Positions 1 to 6,130 of a stretch of 10,680 bases of DNA are shown here, one piece after another. The notes below the pieces were generated by a model, which worked only from the letters and a program-made list of their open reading frames with translations, was not told the DNA's origin and searched no databases. The translations under genes and the position numbers were made by a program. Position 1 is the first letter of the stretch. Every line of letters starts with the position of its first letter. The DNA comes from DATJPW01 sp035506215 (GTDB lineage: Bacteria > Desulfobacterota > Desulfomonilia > Desulfomonilales > Desulfomonilaceae), in contig DATJPW010000122.1 in the NCBI GenBank assembly GCA_035506215.1, forward strand, positions 1-10,680, given 5' to 3'.

Positions 1-2009
1 GAGCTTCCGCCACCCAGGCCCACTAGTCCGTCACAAACGTTATCTGTGTAGATCTTGCCCGCCCGCTCGATGAGTTCAATGGGAGGATCAGGCTCTACAT
101 CCGAAAAGATAACCGTCGATATACCATTAGACTCGAAGATCTTGCGGACCTCATCAGCCCGCCCCATCGAGAGCATGATAGGATCGGTGGTCAGCAAAAC
201 CTTCTTCATTTTCAGTCGCCTTATTCGCTCGCCCATATTGTTGACTACTCCAACGCCAAACATGATATCCGGCAGCGATGGCATGCGGATCTCCCAGATC
301 TTTTCCCTTTCCTGAAACGAATCCAATCCGCTCCACACGTTTTGTATCTCGGCATCATCGACATCGAAAACCTGATCGGTCGGAACAATAGGCTCCTCTC
401 GAATAAAGGCTGCGGTTTTCGAATCCATTTTGCTGAACTCTGCCTTTTCATTAAACGCGAGTTGGTCTCGAAGGGTCTGCTTGCCAATCTCCATGATCTC
501 GTCGGCCGTTAGCCGAATCCCATATCTCGCATTCATAAGGTCTGCAAAAAATTGATAAATGGATGCACGGCCGCCCGGAACGGAATTCAAACAGTAGCCG
601 AACGCATCACACGTGGCTGCCTGAACCTGAGACCTGAGCGAATTCTGACCTTGTTTGTCCCTGTTCTTTGGGACCCGGTATGTCAGCCCCGCGGTATGAT
701 CCGCTCCCATGGGACTGGAAAAATAGGTAACTCCGGTCCCCTTTACCGATCGGGGATCGTGCGCGGGTAGTGCCTGTCCTTTGTACGCGGGTACGCGGTT
801 TATGTTGAAATATTGCGCGGTAGTAACCACGCCGTTTGCCAAGGCCAAACCGAGCGGCGTTCCCTTTTCAATTTCCTGCAAAAGTTGGGTAGCGGATCCC
901 CAGTCTCCAAATGACATTTTGCCTGCATCTGCGGCGAGACCGAGACTGCTCCCGGTTTCTATTGCATCCAGGCCGAGATCGTCGCAAATGAACTTAAGCC
1001 TTGCAATTGCGTCAGGATCGGTAATCCCGAGATTGGTGCCGAGCATTGCTATGTTTTCATATTCATATGCAGCGCAGATCCGCCTCCCATCTGTATCAGG
1101 GTACACAATTGAACATTGTACAACGCAACCGGGCATGCAGCCGTGCATCTTACCCCCGCGTTCAAATAGGATCTTTTGTATGCTGTTGCCGCTCACTGCA
1201 ATGAAGTTGTCAGGTCTTCCCGAACGATAATTGTTAGTAGGCAGAGTCCCCTGCGCGGCGGAATTGGAAATCGCGAACGGCGTGCCGAATCGTGCGTACA
1301 TACTACAACTTATGTCATGTTTGATGGTATTGACCCAGGACTTTACTGTCTTACGAAATTCTTTCGGGTTGGCCATATGAATTTGATCAGCGTGAGAGGG
1401 ATCAATGACAATAGCTTTGAGCCCTTTTGATCCCATAACCGCGCCGAGGCCGCCTCTTGCCGCGTTGCGAGACGGATCGCCAAAGATGTCGGTAAAGGAG
1501 ACCGACGCGGCCTTGTATTTCAGCTCACCGGCAATTCCGGTAGATATGACGGCTACTTTCTTGCCATATTGTTTTCGAAGATTACTCACCAATTCATAAT
1601 TCTTCATCCGACGGTATTCATCCGCGGGGATTAATACTGTCTTGTCTTTGGAAATGAACAAACAGAATAAGCGGTGATCCTGAGGCACTCCCTGAACGAC
1701 AATCGCGCGAATCCCAAGGAGGTCGAGGAATTGTGCAGCAGGGCCTCCAGAGTTGGACTCCTTTATTCCCATGGTCAGAGGACTTTTTGCGCCGACAGAA
1801 ATGCGACCGAGTTGTGGGGCTCCAGTGCCGGCAAGAGGGCCTACAGCCACAATGAAGGCATTTTCCGGGCCCAACGGGTCCGCTGTCGGAGGAACGTATT
1901 TGTTCATTATTTTAGCAATTAAACCGCTGCCGCCGATGTGCTTCCATTCCTCTTCCAAATCCTCGAATCTAACCTTTTCATTTTCCATATCCACTCTTAG
2001 GATCTTCAT
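1..2009 (-). CDS. AOR–iron alcohol dehydrogenase fusion protein (3' end beyond window)
   Basis: The start ATG (2007-2009) has a strong ribosome site, GAGGAG, 8 bases upstream. The frame stays open for 669 codons and runs off the window. Residues 1 to about 565 form a tungstopterin aldehyde ferredoxin oxidoreductase. Supporting motifs are the GGSGL loop (26-30), LGPEN and GPLAGTGAP (46-65), KSPLTMGIKESNSGGP (75-90), the Fe-S cysteines C291, C295 and C299, GADHTAG (435-441), and DAFGYC (468-473), matching the DxxGxC pterin/Fe-S motif with C473. From about residue 574 the sequence becomes the N-terminus of a group III Fe-ADH: PDIMFGVGVVNNMGERI (580-596), a beta-alpha Rossmann-like unit, then GLGGGS at the window edge, the start of the GGGSxxD nucleotide motif. 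The AOR half would reduce acids to aldehydes with ferredoxin, or the reverse, and the ADH half would interconvert aldehyde and alcohol. It is probably cytoplasmic. The AOR half looks closer to BamB-like family members than to Pyrococcus AOR. Substrate unknown. Confidence 0.9.
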   Translation of the reverse strand, partial: MKILRVDMENEKVRFEDLEEEWKHIGGSGLIAKIMNKYVPPTADPLGPENAFIVAVGPLAGTGAPQLGRISVGAKSPLTMGIKESNSGGPAAQFLDLLGIRAIVVQGVPQDHRLFCLFISKDKTVLIPADEYRRMKNYELVSNLRKQYGKKVAVISTGIAGELKYKAASVSFTDIFGDPSRNAARGGLGAVMGSKGLKAIVIDPSHADQIHMANPKEFRKTVKSWVNTIKHDISCSMYARFGTPFAISNSAAQGTLPTNNYRSGRPDNFIAVSGNSIQKILFERGGKMHGCMPGCVVQCSIVYPDTDGRRICAAYEYENIAMLGTNLGITDPDAIARLKFICDDLGLDAIETGSSLGLAADAGKMSFGDWGSATQLLQEIEKGTPLGLALANGVVTTAQYFNINRVPAYKGQALPAHDPRSVKGTGVTYFSSPMGADHTAGLTYRVPKNRDKQGQNSLRSQVQAATCDAFGYCLNSVPGGRASIYQFFADLMNARYGIRLTADEIMEIGKQTLRDQLAFNEKAEFSKMDSKTAAFIREEPIVPTDQVFDVDDAEIQNVWSGLDSFQEREKIWEIRMPSLPDIMFGVGVVNNMGERIRRLKMKKVLLTTDPIMLSMGRADEVRKIFESNGISTVIFSDVEPDPPIELIERAGKIYTDNVCDGLVGLGGGS

Positions 2010-2130
2010 GGCTGTGTCTCCTCTGTGTTCGAGTTGTTGGAGGAATTATGCTGCGGCTGCGATGAAGGTTTCGCAGCACTGATCGGTCGCCGGATGCGGC
2101 AGAGATGTCAAAATGAAAAAAACCAACCGA

Positions 2131-2159
2131 ATTATAGCAGTTGCGAAGAATTTTGTCCG
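2131..2159 (-). promoter_or_regulatory. Predicted sigma70-type promoter with extended -10 for the AOR-ADH gene
   Basis: On the minus strand the perfect -10 box TATAAT (2131-2136) is preceded by TGC, giving an extended -10 (TGnTATAAT). A weak -35, CGGACA (2154-2159, four matches to TTGACA), lies 17 bases upstream. Transcription would start near 2124, giving a leader of about 115 nt before the AOR start codon. This is a pattern match only. Confidence 0.55.
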
Positions 2160-2341
2160 ATTTGTCTCAATATTTCAGACGATGCCGGTACATCTCACCC
2201 CGCGGAACTTAGGGTCATTGCGAAGAGTGTTATTCCACGTTCCGTGGGAAAGCAATCTCCAATGGTAGGCACCGACGTCTCTGCCGGTGCGCTCTGAACT
2301 TGACCGGCATTCCGCGTTCTCCGCGGGGCAATCCCCTTGCC

Positions 2342-2554
2342 GTCATACCGGCGAAGGCCCACAGGCGCTAACTTATTGTCTCTTTCTTTGATCGTGGACA
2401 GCTCAGAAGGTCATCGTCGTCAAAATCCCCCTTTTCTAAAGGGGGATTTAGGGGGATTTTCCACGTCTTGGATCAAAATCCTCCCTGTCCCTCCTTTACC
2501 AAAGGAGGGAGCGTACCTCAAAGTTAGCGCCTATGGGCGAAGGCCGGTATCCAG
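2342..2554. repeat. Split palindromic repeat interrupted by an insertion
   Basis: Left half 2342-2359 reads GTCATACCGGCGAAGGCC and right half 2536-2554 reads GGCGAAGGCCGGTATCCAG. Joined once at the shared GGCGAAGGCC they would form one palindrome of the dispersed GTCATACCGGCGAAGGCCGGTATCCAG type. Here GGCGAAGGCC occurs twice (2350-2359 and 2536-2545), flanking the insert like a target-site duplication of about 9-10 bp. Confidence 0.65.
2359..2536. mobile_element. 178-bp MITE-like element with 16-bp terminal inverted repeats
   Basis: The ends are CCACAGGCGCTAACTT (2359-2374) and AAGTTAGCGCCTATGG (2521-2536), inverted copies matching at 15 of 16 positions. The interior has no gene but holds two strong hairpins. 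In the first, AAATCCCCC (2423-2431) can pair with either of two GGGGGATTT copies (2441-2449 or 2451-2459). In the second, CCCTCCTTT (2489-2497) pairs with AAAGGAGGG (2501-2509) across a 3-nt loop. Near-perfect ends, small size, no coding and a possible target duplication fit a non-autonomous transposable element. The parent transposase is not in the window. Confidence 0.6.
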
Positions 2555-2623
2555 ACTGGACCCCGGATCGAGTCCGGAGTGACAAATCGGAGATTGCTTC
2601 GTCGCTCCGCTTCTCGCAATGAC

Positions 2624-3033
2624 AACTTTCAGCCATTGCCTGCCTTCAGGATTCTGATTTCATGGCCGAACGGACATCATCTTGGCAACCGGTCTATGCT
2701 GGTGATGCAATTTTTGGCATTTGTGCCGTGGCCCGCTTCCACCTCTTACATCTTCTCTATACCTGCCGGATCAAGAATGTGAAGGGGTTGGTTCACCGGT
2801 TCTTAAGGGGAAACTTTGCAAATCCGCCAAGGCTTCGTGTTCCTGAGGCAACAGAAGTAACGAGACAATCAGATAAAGAGAGAAGCGTCTCGCATTTTGC
2901 ATAAATAGGGTCCTCAAAAACATTTACATAATGAAGTCAGTATGTTAAAATAATTTTCTGAGAGAGGCTTAAGCGATCTCTGTTGTTCAGGCATCGATGG
3001 TCGCTGGGGGTAGTGTGAAAAGGAGTCCCCATC
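2624..3033. other. Intergenic stretch without a convincing gene
   Basis: Short open frames exist here, for example 2662-2904 on the plus strand (80 codons), but none has a ribosome site or a recognisable motif. The only clear signal is the ribosome site AGGAG at its end, 8 bases before the nuclease gene start at 3034. It may be decayed sequence. Confidence 0.5.
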
Positions 3034-3627
3034 ATGCCTGGGCCGTTTGACAACTTCCAGAGTCGAGCAACAAAGATCGGAGACGTTTTCAGCAGGTACT
3101 GTGAGCTGACCCTCCAGTCCATTGGTTTCATCCTCCAGGGAAAACTGAAAATTCAAAAACTTGGGATCGAAATAGATCAGGTAGTCAGGAATAGAGCGGG
3201 AACGCTGCTGTACTTTGAGTTCAAGGGTAGCAGCAAGCCCCCTCGGCCTGGGTTACAAAGAACCGATACTGTAAAGAAGGCCCTTTTGAATGCGTTCTTA
3301 CTGGACAAACTTGATATAGGACCTTACATCATAATTACCTCTCATAAACCGAAAGAGGGGTCCGCATCGGAAAAGATGATTGAGGCTGCAAAGGCGGTTG
3401 TTTTCGATGTTATCTGTTTGAGCGACCAAGACGATTTTGAGAGATTGCAGTCTTATGTTCATGTCTTTCCCTGGCGTTCCAGGACAGCGGCAAAACAGCA
3501 GGCTCAGATGGGCATTCCGCCGGTGGCGGAACCTGTGGCTCAGCAGTCGCTGTTTGACATCGGGACGCTTCACCCTTTTACCAAGGGAAAAAAGAAAAGA
3601 GAAAAGAAGACATCGCAGCATGGTTGA
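3034..3627 (+). CDS. Predicted PD-(D/E)XK nuclease-like protein
   Basis: The 197-residue protein has a good ribosome site, AGGAG, 8 bases before ATG. Its core carries the signature of the PD-(D/E)XK (restriction-endonuclease-like) fold: D48 in IEIDQVV at the end of one strand, then E62-F-K64 in LYFEFKGS in the next, with a preceding helix containing E24. After these comes an alpha/beta stretch with YIIITSHKP (98-106). The last 25 residues are a lysine-rich tail (KGKKKREKK) that may bind nucleic acid. It may cut or bind DNA, but no family name is recognised, so the function is inferred from the motif only. It lies 267 bp upstream of the ParA operon on the same strand, close enough for a shared role but not clearly the same transcript. 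Confidence 0.75.
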   Translation: MPGPFDNFQSRATKIGDVFSRYCELTLQSIGFILQGKLKIQKLGIEIDQVVRNRAGTLLYFEFKGSSKPPRPGLQRTDTVKKALLNAFLLDKLDIGPYIIITSHKPKEGSASEKMIEAAKAVVFDVICLSDQDDFERLQSYVHVFPWRSRTAAKQQAQMGIPPVAEPVAQQSLFDIGTLHPFTKGKKKREKKTSQHG

Positions 3628-3748
3628 CCGTGGACACTGGGCGGCCGTTTGTGCTTAAACCATTACCGTCAAATCTCCATAGATCCACCTGCGATCAGAT
3701 CGTATGGTCTTCCGCCAAGGGTTAGTCAACATCTGAGGCTTCGTTTAA

Positions 3749-3895
3749 TCAATTCTGACCAATTTTCGGAAGAGACCACCACAAAAAAGGTCCGAGAACC
3801 GACCGACTCTGAAAAGAATTGCTTCCACAGCTGAACGGCGCGACAGTTTTGATGAAATCATGGACGTTCCGCGCCAACTGAAAAGATACGAATAA
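3749..3895 (+). other. Open frame of 48 codons without ATG start, ending in TAATG overlap with parA
   Basis: After an in-frame TAA (3746-3748) this frame stays open to TAA at 3893-3895, whose last A is the first base of the parA ATG. The predicted peptide is charged and protein-like, ending ERRDSFDEIMDVPRQLKRYE. The only ATG lies near the end (3860-3862, 11 codons); otherwise rare ATT or CTG starts (3752, 3755) would be needed. It may be a small leader gene coupled to parA, the 3' end of a decayed gene, or chance. The parA gene itself has only a weak ribosome site (GAAAAGA), which makes coupling attractive. Confidence 0.25.
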
Positions 3896-4809
3896 TGGGT
3901 CAGATTATTAGTTTCGTAAACTTGAAAGGCGGAGTAGGCAAAACCGCACTAGCCGTGAACGTCGGGGTTTCTTTGGCCGCACAGCTTGGGCAAAGGGTCT
4001 TGATAATTGATCTTGATCCGCAAGGAAACGCAAGTCTGTGGTTGCAAGGCCAGAAAGAATGGGTGGACACGGTCAACAACCGTAGGACAAAGACCGTTTA
4101 CGGTTTGCTGAGTCATAACACGCCAGTAGGTCAGTGTATTGTCAGGTCACCCGTGATTGATGAAGCGGGCCATGTAGCAGTTGAAAAGCTCGATCTGATC
4201 CCTGCTACTATTCACCTGATGTTTTTCGAGGAAGACCACCACAGTAAAGATGGCCAACTGTCCTATTATGTGAGGTTTTATCAGGAGATTGAAATTCTCA
4301 GATCGCAATACGAATTTATCTTTTTGGACTGCCCGCCCAATATTTACAAGACCACCAAGTGTGCGTTGTTTGCCGCTGACCAGATCGTTGTCCCCTGCAA
4401 CCCGGATGCCTTGTCATGGATGGGGCTGCAGCTTCTTGCTCAAAGAATCAAGATTTTTGCCAATCAAACCATGGGTGAATTGGAGAGTTGTCGACCTGGA
4501 GCAAAGCTTCCCCTTATTTCGGGGTTGGTTCTCAACAACATACAGACCTCGGCGACTGTAGTTCTCAAGAAGGCTGAAGAACGCCTTGAAACAAGATTGG
4601 CGAAGCTGAAAACTAACGGGCTGGTTCGCGATGATGCCGAGATTTTTCCCGTCAAAATAAGACACGCCGCTGCTTTTCACAAAGGTTCATTCGAGTTTAG
4701 GCCTCTCTTGTTCTCAGAATCACCCAACTGGGCCCTTCTTGAGGATTATCAGAAGCTGGCAACGATATTCCTGAATAGGTTTGGAGGAGGACATGGATAC
4801 AGTTCTTGA
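3895..4809 (+). CDS. ParA/Soj-family ATPase without ParB partner
   Basis: The 304-residue protein is a ParA/MinD-type P-loop ATPase. The deviant Walker A KGGVGKT is at residues 11-17, with both the signature lysine K11 and catalytic K16. Walker A' is IIDLDPQGN (37-45) and Walker B is FIFLDCPP (141-148). The later VVPCNPDALS segment (165-174) is typical of ParA nucleotide pockets. Length is a little above chromosomal Soj. ParA proteins dimerise on ATP and bind DNA non-specifically to position cargo. Here no ParB or parS-like site is seen. The next gene overlaps by 17 bp and a nuclease gene follows, so it more likely works with those two proteins than in plasmid partition. The region between residues 85 and 130 looks longer than in minimal ParA. 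Confidence 0.93.
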   Translation: MGQIISFVNLKGGVGKTALAVNVGVSLAAQLGQRVLIIDLDPQGNASLWLQGQKEWVDTVNNRRTKTVYGLLSHNTPVGQCIVRSPVIDEAGHVAVEKLDLIPATIHLMFFEEDHHSKDGQLSYYVRFYQEIEILRSQYEFIFLDCPPNIYKTTKCALFAADQIVVPCNPDALSWMGLQLLAQRIKIFANQTMGELESCRPGAKLPLISGLVLNNIQTSATVVLKKAEERLETRLAKLKTNGLVRDDAEIFPVKIRHAAAFHKGSFEFRPLLFSESPNWALLEDYQKLATIFLNRFGGGHGYSS

Positions 4810-5395
4810 ACCCCTGAACAGGGCATTCACCTTTCTCAAAAGGTATCCGAACTTGGATGGCTCCAAGTTGCTGGAGAAAGAGGCCAGGGGACTTATCAAA
4901 GCGCTGATAAAGTACAACGACAAAGCTGAGACAGTTCATCTATCACTAATACCGGACTACGCGGAAACCGCAGGCCTCCTGGAAGCAGAAGGAAAATCAC
5001 TGGTCACACCAGATTTTGTCGCGGAATTTACTCGAAAACACTGTTCGAGGATTCTCTCCTTCGATAGGATCAACAAAAAGGAGAGGACGACCTTACTTCT
5101 TTTGGCCGCTAAAGACGGAAAGCTTAAGGATTTGAAAAAACAGCTTGATCCTACCAGGAAGTATAGGGAAGTCTTTCAAAACCTTCTCAGTGAACCAGCA
5201 GAAGTAATCCGGAAAAAGGTGGTCTCGATGAAATCTGGTGACTTCCAAGGCATGGTCAAGGCGGTGGGTCTTGACGCTCCCCGAACGAGAGCCGGTTCGA
5301 TATCCGCATCGAAAGGCGCAAAGGAAAACGTGATAAAACAGATGTTGCGAGACAAGAAATCAGATGAATTGATGGAGCGACTAGGCAATGAATGA
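4793..5395 (+). CDS. Unknown 200-residue helical protein of the parA operon
   Basis: I do not recognise this family. A TTG at 4781 in the same frame would add four residues, but ATG 4793 is preferred because GGAGG (4783-4787) is correctly placed before it. The gene overlaps the 3' end of parA by 17 bp and the next gene by 8 bp, so the three are almost certainly co-translated. The protein is rich in Lys, Glu and Leu and appears mostly alpha-helical. It has no signal peptide, membrane segment or obvious catalytic motif. Near the C-terminus a Ser/Gly/Ala-rich linker (TRAGSISASKGAKEN) leads to a basic-acidic helix ending ELMERLGNE. Position suggests a partner or adaptor between the ParA ATPase and the nuclease, in the place where ParB would normally be encoded, but it shows no ParB motifs. 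Confidence 0.85.
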   Translation: MDTVLEPLNRAFTFLKRYPNLDGSKLLEKEARGLIKALIKYNDKAETVHLSLIPDYAETAGLLEAEGKSLVTPDFVAEFTRKHCSRILSFDRINKKERTTLLLLAAKDGKLKDLKKQLDPTRKYREVFQNLLSEPAEVIRKKVVSMKSGDFQGMVKAVGLDAPRTRAGSISASKGAKENVIKQMLRDKKSDELMERLGNE

Positions 5396-5864
5396 ACGCA
5401 AAGAGAGGAGATCCCGGGAACGTAAGATCCAAAAATTGATCCGGGATCATCCATATCTGCTCGACGCGGAACTCATGAGTCTGAAAGGCAGAGCGGAGCG
5501 CACCGTCAGGAGTGGCAGACTCGACGTCGACTTTGAGACAAAAGAAGGATGGGTCATTGTAGAATGCAAAATTTCTGCCCTGGCAAATAAAGACCTGCGG
5601 CAGTTGTGCAGATACCTGCAGGACGTTTCGGACTCTGGAAAACACATCCATAAGGCCTTTCTGGTTGGTGGAAAACCCCGTGTCGAATTAGATAGTGCTC
5701 TTCTCCAACGCTGGCCTAATATCACTGTCATAGACCTCTTGTACTCTATTCCCAATTTGCTGTCATTCTGTGAACAGAGGCACTACTTTGATGCGACTCT
5801 GGAAACATGCCCGTATGATGGGGCTCGCCCGATTCCTGGCAGGGATCTGGAGCTAAACTATTGA
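5388..5864 (+). CDS. NucS-like (DUF91-type) PD-(D/E)XK nuclease domain protein
   Basis: The 158-residue protein resembles the C-terminal nuclease domain of NucS/EndoMS. A first helix has IQKLIRDHPYLLD (14-26), as in the NucS 'E..L..nP.lL' region. GRLDVDF (43-49) supplies D46, VIVECK (56-61) supplies E59 and K61, and QLCRY (72-76) matches the QxxxY motif of RecB/NucS-type nucleases. All the usual metal-binding and catalytic residues are therefore present. It lacks the N-terminal ssDNA-binding and dimerisation domain of full-length NucS (about 220-250 residues), so it may depend on a partner for DNA targeting. The start ATG overlaps the previous gene by 8 bp. A DNA endonuclease acting with the ParA-like ATPase and the unknown protein is the natural guess. 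The target is unknown. Confidence 0.85.
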   Translation: MNERKERRSRERKIQKLIRDHPYLLDAELMSLKGRAERTVRSGRLDVDFETKEGWVIVECKISALANKDLRQLCRYLQDVSDSGKHIHKAFLVGGKPRVELDSALLQRWPNITVIDLLYSIPNLLSFCEQRHYFDATLETCPYDGARPIPGRDLELNY

Positions 5865-5902
5865 CAGTTGGCCTTGAGATTACGTTTCTGATCTAACTAG
5901 AA

Positions 5903-6085
5903 ATGCCCGAATGGAAGATAAATTGGACAAAAAGGAGTTGTCAAAATAGAACACTTGCCGAATTCCTCTCAAGTGCAGGTATCCGCCTGGACAGGCAAGA
6001 GTCCGCAATCCAAACAGTCTTGAAGCTAGCGAGGATGTTCGGAGGTACCCCATGGTGGCGCCGCAGAAGAGTAAGGAATCCGTGA
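5903..6085 (+). CDS. Possible small protein with Trp/Arg-rich tail (doubtful)
   Basis: This 60-codon frame lies between the nuclease operon and the next gene. Its middle (TLAEFLSSAGIRLDRQESA) could form a helix, and its end is strikingly cationic and aromatic (TPWWRRRRVRNP). No ribosome site is visible before the ATG and no family is recognised, so it may be chance coding. Confidence 0.2.
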   Translation: MPEWKINWTKRSCQNRTLAEFLSSAGIRLDRQESAIQTVLKLARMFGGTPWWRRRRVRNP

Positions 6086-6130
6086 AATAAGGTTCTGTTT
6101 TTCCAAAAATAATAATTTCGCACAGTATCG

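Larger units (their letters stand above)
2214..2623. repeat. Outer inverted repeat of a nested intergenic palindrome cluster
   Basis: The left unit (2214-2260) starts GTCATTGCGA and ends AAGCAATCTCC. The right unit (2589-2623) is its inverse with the same two ends intact (10/10 and 11/11 bases) and a different, shorter middle. Each unit is itself imperfectly palindromic. The design resembles short dispersed intergenic repeats common in Deltaproteobacteria. The two copies bracket a second repeat family and a MITE-like insert. No credible gene lies here. Confidence 0.7.

Noticed and set aside
1..209. Separate alcohol dehydrogenase gene starting at the ATG at 207-209
   Set aside because: The typical Fe-ADH N-terminal strand and turn (FGVGVVNNMGERI) lie before this Met in the same frame, and there is no stop between it and the AOR domain.
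2423..2460. G-quadruplex or CRISPR-like repeat made of G5 runs
   Set aside because: Only two G5 runs occur, and they are explained by the hairpin with the C5 run at 2427-2431. There are no regular spacers.
2662..2904. 80-codon gene on the plus strand
   Set aside because: No ribosome site, no recognisable motif and no coding-like character; it lies in repeat-rich intergenic DNA.
3895..4809. Plasmid partition locus (ParA with ParB/parS)
   Set aside because: No ParB-like protein, no parS-like palindrome and no replication gene in the window; the partners are an unknown protein and a nuclease.
5256..5651. 131-codon minus-strand frame inside the nuclease operon
   Set aside because: It lies opposite two well-supported overlapping genes and has no motif or ribosome site; it is a shadow frame.
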